From positions 141,341 to 205,340 of the forward strand of contig JAEUBA010000058.1 in assembly GCA_018257865.1 (NCBI GenBank): 64,000 nt of DNA. The letters are read 5' to 3'. The notes below the pieces were generated by a model. That model was not told where the DNA came from. It saw nothing but the letters and a program-made list of their open reading frames with translations, and ran no database searches. This stretch comes from Stereocaulon alpinum (taxonomy: Eukaryota > Ascomycota > Lecanoromycetes > Lecanorales > Stereocaulaceae). Below, piece after piece: positions 35,417-46,594 of this stretch (positions within the stretch are counted from its first letter, which is position 1; every line of letters starts with the position of its first letter). The translations under genes were made by a program, and so were the position numbers.

Positions 35417-36111
35417 ATGGTTACAATGCAAGAGACAATGATTGATTATACGCAGCATTGGGGCACCGAGGGAGCCCAGTATTTCAATGAAGCTCTTGAA
35501 GACTCCAGATGTCTGCAAGCATTGACCGCAAGCCTCCTTGATACCTTACAATGCAAATATGATGAAATTCAATTGCAACATGATCCTGCTGCAGACGATG
35601 ATCTATCCTCAGAGAACGAATTGAACCGGCGGAGCCTGGAGAACAACATAGAGAAGTAGGTCCTGTGTCCCATACCTTATCAATTCCTTGATAGCATTGT
35701 AGAATTACCACGTATCTGGATGAAGGTGTCAACCACTAAGCATGTCACAGCCTTATCCGCTCCCTCCAAAACATTCAAAAAGACGTCGAAGCCAACATCG
35801 AAAGCTTCAACAACCCGCCTACGAAGACCTTCTTTCAGTCCAATATCGAGCAATTGACTGCTATTTACCAACTCCTATTCATACTACCGTCGCTACGACC
35901 CTTTATTCCCGACAAATCTCCCAATGCGGCCATCTTCGAAGGACAGCCTGACACTGTGTCAATTGGAGTCAGCTTCGAAGATGAAGAGACTAAGGATATG
36001 AAGGAGGCTGCGTGCTTCGATCGCGAGCCGAGGTCTTTGTCGAGTCTTCCGCCCTCAAGACATACGAAGGGTGAACTAAGAACGGCTGGGCCGTTGGGAA
36101 TACGGTACTAA
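35417..36111 (+). CDS. Hypothetical protein, two exons
   Basis: Exon 1 is 35417-35655 and exon 2 35751-36111, with a 95-nt intron (GTAGGT donor, CCACTAAG branch site, GTCACAG acceptor); together 199 residues. The join gives a continuous helical segment (NNIE-N-LIRSLQNIQKDVE) across the splice. The N-terminal half is acidic and probably alpha-helical (YTQHWGTEGAQYFNEALED). A hydrophobic helix-like stretch (LTAIYQLLFILPSLRPFIP) lies near residues 113-131, followed by an acidic region and a basic tail. I recognise no family. An alternative start is the second ATG at 35426. The well-formed splice signals and in-frame join argue for a real gene. It could be a lineage-specific orphan. Confidence 0.6.
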
Positions 36112-39100
36112 AGACATGTTGATGAGAGCGGAAGTTCCACCCCAGTACTCTGATCCAACAGCAGAGACATGAAGCCGAAGAATGTCCTTACACGCTTACC
36201 TTAACGCCAGCCCGGATATCTCATCTCCCGCGGTGGTGGTGGCGGCGAAAAGTAGTCTGAAAGCAGGGACCCCGTCAGAATCACACACCTGATATGGACG
36301 GGCGGCAAGAGTGCCGCCAACGTTAAGACATTTGTTGTAAAGACATGTGTGCACGAAGTCAAGCTTGGTGTTTAATCTAGTCTCATAGACCATGATCGCT
36401 CACTCGGTCGGACGTGAACCAGCCGTACCCGCAACCAGCGAAAGAACAAATATGGCCTTTACCTCCGCAACTTAGAGAGGCGGACATGAGTCGAACATAT
36501 TGTGACAGTGATCTGCAACCTCGAGTTTCACGGTTCTATCGGCGAGCGTGTTTGACGGAGGAATTGTCGCTTTGACGAAGGATATCTCGCCTAGAAGTGC
36601 GGGAGTACGAGTTTGGTACCCAGCACGTGGGTCTGCAAAGTTTGTTTGTCCATCTTTATATGGTCGTCTTTCAGTAGCGCAGGGTAGCACTGCAGGAGCA
36701 AGAGCAATCGTGAAGCATGAATCGTCGGTTCGAAGTATTTATTTGGGAACACAGTTGACGCTGGTGATCCTTGCTACTGTGTTTTTTTTCTACATAGCAA
36801 GACGCCATTAACTATTGAACACAGACCCATAGACATATAATCAATATGATCCCCTACGATATTCTCTCCTCGTCTTCGCTCTTCTCGTTGATACTGATAT
36901 CCGAAAGTCCAGTCATCTAGGTCCTTCGCCGGAATACTAAGAATCGACGCGACCACTACAACGAAATGCTGAACTTCGGCCTCAAATACCATCATCTTGA
37001 AGTCTTTCACCATAATATCTCTTCAAGGTCTCCCCCTTTACTGCCCCAACCTTCCCAGCAGATTATTTTGCACACTCCTAATTGCCCCTTTCCCTCCTCC
37101 TCCTCCTCCTCCGAGCCTCCTCTCCCCACCCCACGGCCACCAGCAGCATCTCACCACTCACAGCCTCATCTATACCTTCTCTACACCCCTCTACTACTCC
37201 ACTCATGCCCCGAGCCATCCATGTATCAGCCCCATGAATCTTTTTCAAGCCCTCAATCAACACTACAACGCAAGGTAGGTGGAGGGCCAGGTCGCTAGTC
37301 CGAACGCCAGCGTGATCCAGGCACTGCGGATGGTGGTGCTGGAAGGGTAGGGTTAGGTGGAAGTACTAGCTGGATTAGACATGGGTGGTGAAGACGAAGG
37401 CTGGGTTGGGGTCATAGAAGAGTCCTAGATCGTGGGCTAGATTGGTGGTGGAGATAGAGGGTTGTTTGCAGTGGAAGCTGTCGTAGAGTGGAGCTGATTG
37501 GGGATGAGAGGATGGGGCATAGTGAGTGGTGATGGGAACTATGTTATCGAAGTTCTTGTGGATTGAAGTAATGGTACGATAGTATTTTTGTATCACCACG
37601 TATATATTGATTATGTGGAATGGTTTCTAGGAAAAGCTGGTCTTCTGAGTGATGAAGGTGCTAGGCCTGCAAGCATACTTCAATCTCCCGACTGCCTGGT
37701 GGAGGCTGTGCTGGGGAAACTGTGTCAGTAGAGACTATGACATTGATCATCCGATACAACGTGGTAAGTGTTAGGGATATTGATCAAACTGTCCAACATT
37801 ACGCTGATGAATTTTACCGTCACGGGCAACACAAGGAGGAGTTTTAGAAGATGAGCAATTAATTTGACATTGCACCCCAAAGTAGCCCACTTAGCAATAT
37901 ACCCTTCTTCGCTATCATCTCCGGCAGCGCATCAATCATCTCGGCGATCGTCTGTTCATTTTCTCTTATACTCATCTTATTCGCTTCCCACTGGCGACCA
38001 GTCCGTCTTGGATGCCTACTCTCCGCGTCCGCTATTGGCCCCTTCCTTCATGGTGCGCGGGTAGTCTCTAACTCTCTCATGTTCCAGCTTTAGGCACACA
38101 ATTATATGGTGTCCATCTTAGGCGAGGACTCCGTAGGTCGGTACGAATTGCGTCTTTTCAATCTTGCATAGAAAGGATAAATGCATTGAATGGTGCGGTA
38201 CTATAGTGGAATGCCGGGATCGAGTACAACCGAGATATATTACGATTGAACGTCCAAGGATCGAACAGGGGCTTCGATGCATGAAGACGTTTGGATTTGG
38301 AGTACACAGGCTGTGATGACGCATAGCGGCCTAGATAGAGCAAGTAATCGGGCAGGGGGTTGATACTTTGATAAGATTGTCGGCGCATTATATGACAACA
38401 TGACATCAAAACGTTGAATCGTACGTAATTCTGCATAATGGGATGAGACAAACGAGAGCTGTCCCAGAGATAGAGTTTGAGAAAGGCGTGACAGCCTTAG
38501 GAGACAACTGGTCATACCTAGGGCTGCATGAATCAGCAGTCTGTCACCTACTATATGTATATCACTGATGATGCAGAATGCGATAAGACCCTTGAGATCA
38601 GCGGCAGGGGCAGCATCAAGTCCCGCAGAGCAAGTTTAGTCAGACGAAACAGTCGCAAGCCCCGTTCCAATGTCTTTACAAGTTGGATTTATCGTTGAAC
38701 AGGATAGGAAATAAATGTCACGGAGGGCATGAAGCTTTCCATGGCTTGGCTTGGCAAAGCCTTTCCCTTCTGGACGATAGTCTATCGATTATCTTGGCCA
38801 CTGAAGAACGATGAAGAAGAATCTGGCCCAAGATCAGTCGGGACCTGCCCAATGCAGCTTCTATAGCGAGCGAGCTGGATGACCAGGGTTGATGCACATC
38901 TCACCAAAGAGATCAATGTCCCGGTCCAAGTAAGTAGCTACGTCCATCAGACCCCACTCACTCAAACATCCGAAGGTTCCAATGAATTTTATCGTGTACG
39001 CGTATTTTTACAGATTTCGGTAGATATTCTGCTTTGAAAGTCTCGGCGATATTTACTTACATGTAGTGAAGACTCTAAAGCATCAAAGTCAATTGCTCAG

Positions 39101-39126
39101 GATATGGCACACCATAAGATGGCAAG
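36112..39126. other. Intergenic region, weak coding hints only
   Basis: Two stretches look mildly coding. Plus 36548-36811 ends with a hydrophobic segment (LTLVILATVFFFYIARRH) but has no ATG. Minus 37013-36774 opens 79 codons from an ATG with acidic, helical composition. Neither could be extended with credible introns. A C/T-rich tract lies at about 37080-37200. The remainder is featureless. Confidence 0.35.
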
Positions 39127-41112
39127 ATGAGAAATCTTGTCTGCGAAGCCTGCTGGGACCAGGTATTCAATACAGAAGCCATCCAGAAATTCTGGGTCCA
39201 AGAGAACTACGACTTCTGCTACACTACTACATGGAGGCGGATCTTCCAGTCGGCTCGAAATGCGTGCAACTGGTGCAGCTTCTTAGCCTCGACCCTGCCG
39301 TGTCCGGATACATCCCAATGGCCCGATGATTGGACGCCAACGACAGTACTATCCGTCACCCTGGATAAAGCCGACTTCGTGGATAATACCAGCCCGCAAG
39401 CTCTGAATCTATGTCAGATCGACTTTGGTACCGAACCTTCTTCGCGCGATTGGCACGTAGAGATAAACCTATTCGTCGACGATCTTGATGACTCTGTTGG
39501 GATCGTCACTGCTCGGCCATTACAGTCAAAAGTTAATTCAGCCGAAGCATGTTTGCAGATCACACAGTGGCTTGATCAATGCCACAATCATGAGGACTGC
39601 GGTGGAGTGTCATTGTATGCAGATTTACCGTCCAGACTCATAGAAGTGGCACCGAAAGACTCACCAGGCGTCCCTCGTCTTCAATGTACTACGGGATTGA
39701 AAGGCTCATATTTGGCTCTCTCATACTGTTGGGGCTCCAGCCAGTCCTATGTTCTGACGACGGAGAACATTAGAATTTTGATGCGGGAGATCGAGGTCAA
39801 GCTGCTACCACAGACGCTATTGGATGCCATCGAAGTCACCAAGAAACTGGGCTTCGAATATCTCTGGGTGGATGCGCTATGTATAATGCAAGATTTCGCC
39901 GAAGAGGCCGCGCGACAAGATATGCAACAGGAGCTTGCGACAATGGATCAAGTCTACAAGAATGCTACCATGACTATTGTGGCGGCATGTGCCCCGTCCG
40001 CTACAGATGGCTTTCTCAAAGACCGGCCTGAATCAGGACAGAGCTGTTTTGACATCCCCTGTCGACTCAGTCCAGAGCATTTCTTTGTCGTACATATCCA
40101 GGAGCACGTGATGTACGATGACAGCAGAGAGCCGATAAATGCACGAGCCTGGACTTTCCAGGAAGAGCTTCTATCTCCCCACCTGTTGATATACGCCTCT
40201 CACACCCTACAGTGGCAATGTCGCACGCTAACATGTAATCTGGGCGGATCCAACCATGCTCCGGGTCTCAGTGCTGCTCCCAGCCTGCCGTCCCCGCAGC
40301 AATTGCTTCTCGAAGACCCAGAACGCAATTACGCCAACGGTCAAATTAGACCTTGTATTCCTCATTCCATCCTACAGCATTGGCTGCGAATTGTGAATGC
40401 CTATGCAACCCGCAAATCCTCTTTGCCTAGTGACAAGTTACCCGCCCTTTCTGCGCTCGCTGCCTCCTACGCACCCGTCTTCGGACCAGAGTATCACGCC
40501 GGAATCTGGGCCAGATCCGCCGTGCAGCAACTGTGCTGGCGCACCTCGGACAGCCGGCGATTCTTCACACGGCCAACACAGTATCGAGCGCCCTCGTGGT
40601 CATGGGCCGCCCTCGACGGACCCACCTACTTCCCCTCATTCCTCGAGACCAACAACACCAGCGTCTGCGTACCGTATCATCGCTTCAGCATTGTCGAATG
40701 GCAAACTTGCCTCAGGGCCCCCCAGCTTCCCTACGGCGAAGTGACGGCTGGAAAGCTGGTAGTCACAACGGTCTTGAGAGACGCCACCTTCGATCCGTCA
40801 AGCTCGCCGAGTATACGCTTCGATGAAGCTGCAAATCTAGAATTGTATGACATGGCAGCAGCTCCGTCGTCGGCTGATCCAGGACTACTTCAGACCGCTC
40901 AAGGCCATTCCGACACAGCTGAGGACAATGTCGCTAGACCTGTTCGCTGTCTGGCTATGTACCGCAATAACCAACCCGACGACCCAGAAATCCGCGGCCT
41001 CATGCTCGTAGAATCGCCTGGACACAACGGACTTTTTCAACGCATAGGCTCGTTCAGCGCCGATCTTTCTGCATTTGAGGGTTATGCGCTCGACAATGTC
41101 AGTATTATTTGA
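39127..41112 (+). CDS. HET domain (heterokaryon incompatibility) protein
   Basis: A single intact exon of 661 codons. The N-terminal ~60 residues contain C..C pairs (CEACW and CNWCSF), as in many HET proteins. The HET domain spans roughly residues 195-350, with YLALSYCWGSS, then TLLDAIEVTKKLGFEYLWVD with ALCIMQD, and finally ARAWTFQEELLSPHLLIYA. The C-terminal 300 residues include the usual HET-family region with APSWSWAALDGP. HET proteins trigger growth arrest or cell death when unlike fungal individuals fuse; the domain is TIR-related. No NACHT, ankyrin or WD partner domain is present. The first ATG of the frame directly precedes the conserved N-terminus. No internal stop or frameshift is present, unlike several neighbours. 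Confidence 0.93.
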   Translation: MRNLVCEACWDQVFNTEAIQKFWVQENYDFCYTTTWRRIFQSARNACNWCSFLASTLPCPDTSQWPDDWTPTTVLSVTLDKADFVDNTSPQALNLCQIDFGTEPSSRDWHVEINLFVDDLDDSVGIVTARPLQSKVNSAEACLQITQWLDQCHNHEDCGGVSLYADLPSRLIEVAPKDSPGVPRLQCTTGLKGSYLALSYCWGSSQSYVLTTENIRILMREIEVKLLPQTLLDAIEVTKKLGFEYLWVDALCIMQDFAEEAARQDMQQELATMDQVYKNATMTIVAACAPSATDGFLKDRPESGQSCFDIPCRLSPEHFFVVHIQEHVMYDDSREPINARAWTFQEELLSPHLLIYASHTLQWQCRTLTCNLGGSNHAPGLSAAPSLPSPQQLLLEDPERNYANGQIRPCIPHSILQHWLRIVNAYATRKSSLPSDKLPALSALAASYAPVFGPEYHAGIWARSAVQQLCWRTSDSRRFFTRPTQYRAPSWSWAALDGPTYFPSFLETNNTSVCVPYHRFSIVEWQTCLRAPQLPYGEVTAGKLVVTTVLRDATFDPSSSPSIRFDEAANLELYDMAAAPSSADPGLLQTAQGHSDTAEDNVARPVRCLAMYRNNQPDDPEIRGLMLVESPGHNGLFQRIGSFSADLSAFEGYALDNVSII

Positions 41113-42992
41113 CGATGATTATGGGAAACATGTTAGGAGACAGGAATTATCATGAGCCTTTGCCGGAATTTTGTGGAGTAGGGAGCTATATGGCTAGGCT
41201 AGAGATAAAGGGACAAGGTCTTAATTAGGATCTGGGCAGCTCATTCCTTGGAGTGAGCATCCCTTGATGGCGGTCCAAAAGCTATTGTAGATATTCGATT
41301 CAGGCCTTGAAGACTCCTCTCAATATCTGCCATGCTGTAACGAGATGTTCAGCTAGAGACCCTAGAGAAGTGTAACGTTTCCTGGTAGAAGTGCGAAGCA
41401 TGCAGCAACGCACCGCAGTGTGGTGGACTTCACCACTCTCAGTCGTGCGATGCTTCAATACCGCAGACTCTTTAAGTAAGCATTACCGTGAAACCTGGCG
41501 TAAAGTATGTCAATTCCGTTGGGGGGGTAGAACGGCCCTTAGAGGCGTGAAAAGGGCCTGGTCTGCGCCTATCCGTCGCCTAGACTACTAACTCTGGGGC
41601 GCTCTCCAGGGCCACGCTTCTCCCAAGGGGTTGCATCAATTAGGGGCGAGCCCCTCCAGGGCGGCGCTCACCCGAGGCTCCAATGAGGGGGCGTTCAGGG
41701 CTCCACTGCTGCGCTGGCCCTAAACTTCGGACCACTCCCGCTCCCATGCAATTAACCCCGACGAGCATCCTATTCCGTTTCCTTGTCTGCAAACCCGAGC
41801 CTCTGTTTGCTGACCGCAATATGGAGCTTGCTAAACCGTCTTGTTATTGTGTGTACGCTCATCAGTTTCTAATTTAACCCATTAAGGCTCACGTTCTCAG
41901 CGGCCAAGATATCTCCACTCTGGCCAAGCCGTGGCCAACTCTAGCAGCGTTCTGCAGATGCATGGATGAATGCTGATGTTGAGCATACCAGCACCCGCAG
42001 CAACAAGCCTCGATGACGAACCCTCAGGGCGCTGCTAACAAGATGCAGCAGTCAGTCAGGTCTCATCGACCCTAGCCTCCTCCCCTCCTCTCAAGCCTCA
42101 TACCAAACCCTCTCCAAAGCCAGGCGTGAAGAGCGCGCCTTCATCCGTGCCCCGCCCCTACTCGCCTCATATCCCTCCATGCTCCCATCCGGCGCCAGTG
42201 CTCAAAGGCTTGGAATTCTCTCGCGATGGAATATATGAGCTCATTATATTTGGGGTCATTGCCTGGACCAAATGTGCTGGATGGCTGGTATGACTAGGAC
42301 AGCTGCTACTGCATCTAGACCCGCTACAGATGAGAGCCTGAGATACAAGAGGTGGCGGTCTCTACAGACTTACGCTAGTCGGCTATGGCTGTCGTTGTTG
42401 AAGCCAATAGGTGTGTTCTAGGGCTCGCTGCGCCTTACGTGCTCGCGAGCCGTGAGTTGCGAGGAAGTGTTGTATGTCCAGCGATCCATAATGATGGTAC
42501 GGCTTGGTGGGTGCTTCCATTGGGCGAAGAGGTATCTACGATGCCGGCCATGGACTGATGTCCCGTGTATATGGCTACTCATGAGGTGGAAGGGGACGCC
42601 AGCCGCCTCTTCGTCTCTATGATCGAGCTCCACCGAGATGCTTAAGGTTTTAACAGGGAACATCAGGCGGGACTTGGACGTACGCTCGGACCTTCCCTGG
42701 CTGATTCACCAAGCCTTCGAAGCTGGGCATTGCGTGCACTTTGAGGCTATAAGATGCGCGGGGATACTTGCCTAAGAATGGAGTACGTGTATGGGGTGCG
42801 GCCGTACTTACTAGGAAAAATTTGCTCTCGTGTAGAAGGGTTAGAGTATGTGGAAGTAGCTGTCTATTTGTAGTCATAAAACATACGAGATCTATACTTT
42901 TCAATCACTATGCTATGTTTAAGAGCTATCTACGCTAGTGCTCACCACGAATCTCTTGTCTAGTAGAGATTTCGAGCTCACTAAACCTCCTG
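41113..42992. other. Intergenic region with a GC-rich patch and small frames
   Basis: 41510-41720 is unusually GC rich, with repeated GGGCG, CCAGGGC and GGCTCC words, compared with its surroundings. It may be an old element. Minus 42663-42418 is an ATG-started frame of 81 codons, and the minus frame just upstream (to about 42780) looks like an exon (VHAMPSFEGLVNQPGKVRAY). The two are out of frame with each other. No family recognised. Confidence 0.4.
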
Positions 42993-44011
42993 TCAGACCT
43001 CATGCTCAATATCAGCTACCCTAGGCACCTTGTTCAATCTGACTCTAGCGAAGGCTGCAACTAGCTCGATCTGTAGCCCACTAAGTCAGCCTAGAAAACT
43101 CTACATGTCCAAATAATTTCCACATACGCATTGCTGCACCACCTCCACATCCTCATAACTAACGCCCACCCTCCTCGTCCCACGAAGGTGCCATCCAGTC
43201 TCCCTCTTCAGATTCTGAATCATGATACCCGAAAGCACCACCATCTGCGTATCAATGCCATCCAGAATAGTATGGTCAGAGAGATACAGTCCATACGTGA
43301 TATTGGCTGATATCCATCCTACAACATGTCAGGGTTTACGCTCCCAAATCCGGATGAATGAAAACCACGACAGGGCTCTCCCCGTCATTAATGTAGAGCT
43401 TACTAAAGTCCCTATGTGCATCAAAAGCCTTGATCGTAGCCGTCCGATTATCCTTATAGATCTGATCAAGCCACGCTAGACCGCGTTGGCGATTCTGTTC
43501 TCCGGATTGCCAGTGCTCGCTTTGAGTCCGTTTCAGTTATCTACGCGACTGACTCATACAAATGATTGATGTTCAACATACCGTGAGCATGAGTAGTCCT
43601 TGTCCTCGGGCCTCTCGGCTGCATCGATGGAGAAGATGGCCTCGATTGGCTTGCATACTCCGATGATCGGGACACATTTGACTAATGCCTCGCGGAGGCG
43701 TCGTACGAGTGCTTTGCGGGATTCGCTGGTCGAGTACTGCGGTTTTTGGATGAGGTAGGTGTAGAGATTGCCGGTGAATTCGGGTTGGCTTCCTCCTGTT
43801 AGGGCGGATATCTAGATGGTTTGCTGTTAGCTGTGCTGTTATAGCGAGACGGAATACATGTGGACGTTGTGCAAAGGGAGATGGGGCATCGTACGGCGAT
43901 GAGATACCATCGATCTTCACCAAGTGTGTTGGTAGGGAATTTCTTCTCGAGTTCTTGGAATAGGGTGATGGCTTCTTCAGCCGTTGGGTCGGGGTGAGGA
44001 TCCATGTTCAT
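42993..44011 (-). CDS. AhpD-like/carboxymuconolactone-decarboxylase-family protein
   Basis: Five exons (44011-43895, 43811-43582, 43519-43404, 43318-43128, 43070-42993) give 243 residues in one frame, each junction with GT-AG signals. The order and spacing match fungal proteins annotated as AhpD-like or CMD-like. These features are an N-terminal AEEAITLFQELEKKFP helix, GEDRWYLIA, SALTGGSQPEF, the helix ALVRRLREALVKCVPIIGV, EREDKDYS-like RPEDKDYSCSR, EHWQSGEQ, LSDHTILDGIDTQMVVLSGI, then RETGWHLRGTRRVGVSYEDV. The C-terminal exon supplies IELVAAFARVRL. The family fold is all-alpha. Classical members are peroxidase-type or decarboxylases, but this subfamily has no established reaction and lacks an obvious CxxC, so a catalytic role is uncertain. 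Small exons and short introns explain why no long open frame appears. Confidence 0.85.
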
Positions 44012-44923
44012 TGATGTCCACGCCTTGAGATCTCGACTTGGCAGGCGTATCGATCTCAATGTTGATCTCTGAATAAGAGACCAGAAGACAGTCTCAGTAG
44101 ATGATGGACTCAAAGGTTGATGAGTACGGGAATAATTGTTGGCGTATTTGGTCAAGGGTCGTAGCCAATTCCTGATCATCTTCCAACATCAATTACTGAC
44201 CGCTAAACATTGACTTGAGGGTGTTGGAAGGATGTACCCCGCTAAGTTGTCAGAGCCCTAAAGCTGTCGGTTTGCCCCTAAGCAGACCTTCCAGGGAGCC
44301 CTGTGTGCGCCCTGGAAATAGGACTAAAGCCGAGATCTCCGGGGAGTCATCCGCTCCTCAAGCGACCCCGTCTAGGCGGTGCTTCAAGATGGCCGGGGCG
44401 GGTGATTGCTCAGAGTGTGACCCTCTCTAATTCACTGTACATCTAAAGCGCTTAGTGAGATTGACAGAGTCTCTTGATTCTCAAGTCACGAATGAGAACA
44501 ATAAGTGAGCTCCCTTAGGACATCTAGAAATGCCCCAGCACCTAGAATAATGTTGGTATTGGATGCAATCCGGCCAACCAAATCATCCGTTCTTCATTCC
44601 TGGTTTTGGCGCCAAGCGAGCACTTTCAGAAGACGATCTCAACCAACGCAGAATAATTGTATCTGCAGCGAAGGCTCAAGCATATGCTCTCGCTCCACCA
44701 TCAGGGTTCGAAGTCAGTGTCATGAAATCGAGGAGTCTATTAGTGGGCATTCTGCAGAGTTCGGCGTCACTCTTCGTGACCACACTATCACTCTAGCAAG
44801 TCAACAACATCTAAGACTTTATGGACAAATTATACGGGCTCAGAACAAACCAGGATTCCAGGGGACCATAACGATAGGTGAAACCTAAGGCATAGGCTTC
44901 CTGTCACGCCAGTCTCTGAGCGT
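44012..44923. other. Intergenic region with GC-rich hairpin sequence
   Basis: About 44240-44410 is GC rich and contains the inverted repeat TTCCAGGG / CCCTGGAA around 44289-44314, plus a GATCTCCGGGG word also seen in the element near 63670. This could be an old MITE copy. No coding signal. Confidence 0.4.
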
Positions 44924-45981
44924 CTATGGACATCTGTCTACCCTCATCCCTTCATGCTTCCACGTTTGCTGCATCTCTTCGAACCCATTCTGCCACTCAA
45001 GGTACCAAAGCTCCCTAAGTCCACCTGCGATCCCTTTCATTGTGGGATCTTTAAACCTCGCTTCCGCTTCCCGATCCTTCCACCAAAATTTGAATACGTT
45101 CGTACTCTCGATTAGCCGATTAGCCGTGGTTTCTGGTGGGCTCAAGCTGTTTGGAGCAGCATCACAAGATGGAGTCTCATGGGCGGTCTCACTACTGTTA
45201 TCATGGCCATCCGCAAAGCCGTGGTCAATGGGGCCACATCAGTATTCGCGATGGTCATGTTGCCACCGTCACTACGGGCCCATCCTTTGTAAACTTGCCG
45301 TAAGTCGCCCAACAGGGCTGACCAGTTCCTATCGTCGCCTTGAACCCATAAGAACCACTTGCTTAGTTGATCGAACCTCTGCGCATGTTCTAGGTGATAG
45401 GTTGGATCGAGGTTTGCTGGTATACGCCATATGATGAGCTCGAAAGATTCACAATCGAGTGTGGGTTGATTGAATGTCCAGGGATGTAAAACAACATTGG
45501 TCACTCGAGCTGGACTGCTGAGATACTGACGGAGTGCCGCAAGCGGAGAGGTAGAAGGGATGTCTCTGAAGTTAACGGATGATGTGAAGGGTGCAGTGGG
45601 ATACTTCTTCCATGCTATGATAGGGCTCACTGATTAATCTGGTGATAGTAAATAGAATGTATGTCCTTGAGGTGTTTTCTCTTATCTTGACTTACCTATG
45701 AACAGCACGATGTCATTGTATTTGTCCAAATCGGGTCCCCAGAGTATAGATTTGTACCCCTCCTCTTCTTTGACCGCTTGTAGAAAAGTTCTGAAGGCTT
45801 GGCCAGCAGGTGTAGTGGCAATGTTATTGAGCAACGAATTAGTCGATGGAGCGTAGATTTTTTGTGTGCTTTTCAAGTGGACGATCGCGGTGATGGGATC
45901 TCTGTTTGGTGGGGAAGGGTATTCATTATAAGGCGGGATCATCGACGAATTCGTGATGAAGGAATGAGTAAAGTCTTTCAT
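44924..45981 (-). CDS. Probable dimeric alpha/beta-barrel-type protein, frameshifted
   Basis: Exon 1 (45981-45696) and exon 2 (from 45629) are joined by a 66-nt GT-AG intron. The N-terminal part reads PITAIVHLKSTQ, then AGQAFRTFLQAVKEEEGYKS and LWGPDLDKYNDIVLFI, resembling stress-response or antibiotic-monooxygenase-like barrel proteins of fungi. A second similar module follows (ESFELIIWRIPAN and WFLWVQGDDRNW). Near 45230-45233 (GGGG on plus, CCCC on the coding strand) the frame must shift by one to continue into a C-terminal segment, VFKFWWKDREAEARFKDP, that ends at the stop 44924-44926. A 50-nt intron just there is possible but its acceptor is poor. I therefore regard it as a likely frameshift (pseudogene or assembly error). 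Start choice is uncertain between 45981 and 45942. Confidence 0.55.
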
Positions 45982-46083
45982 CGTTTCTGTCCCGTTAATA
46001 CACAGAGTTTTGGCCCTCACGCATTATTCCTTTGGCAAAAGCAGTGGTGAGGTACAATATGTCAGGCTCAAATTAGAATCAAT

Positions 46084-46560
46084 TCAACAAGAGACTAAGA
46101 AAGCTTCAGGCGGCCGTACACCAAGCAACAGAAGGATCAACAGAGTAAGTTTAGTACGCTGCGTTTGCAACGCCAGTTCCCACTGTATGACGTCGCTGGT
46201 TCTCACAGTTGCTCTCTTACCTTTGAGCCAGCCAGGGTTCGTCTCAGACCACCGATTGACCATAACAAGAAGTCCTTGACGAAGTAAGCTAGTATGATGT
46301 TTGCAATCTTCAAGACATTCAACCTGATCTTGGGCGGGAATCCATAGGCGCAATACTTCGGGTCAGAGTATTTCTTCCAATTTTTAGGGATCAACAGTGC
46401 TCCTGGATGGTGTCGAATATTGATTTGAACAAAGTTCTTAGTATGAAGGTTTCTATGGCGTTGGATGCGGGACAAGTACGCATGCCAAGCCTGCTGACTA
46501 ATAAGGCGGGGGCTAGGGGTGCCTTGGTATCTAGGAACCGTAACACCAAGGCTGTTGATA
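46084..46560 (-). CDS. C-terminal exons of an unidentified, probably membrane-associated protein
   Basis: The last exon (46182-46084) and the exon before it (46221 up to about 46510-46560) join in frame across a 38-nt GT-AG gap, which is short for an intron. The upstream part has HHPGALLIPKNWKKY and FPPKIRLNVLKIANIILAYF; the last exon has LTLLILLLLGVRPPEAF. Two hydrophobic segments suggest membrane association. No start codon is found; a possible acceptor (TTAGTCAG) lies near 46493. The upstream neighbour on the same strand is a pseudogene, so this may also be a remnant. No family recognised. Confidence 0.35.
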
Positions 46561-46594
46561 GTCACCCAGCTAATTTACTCTTGAATGGCAATTG

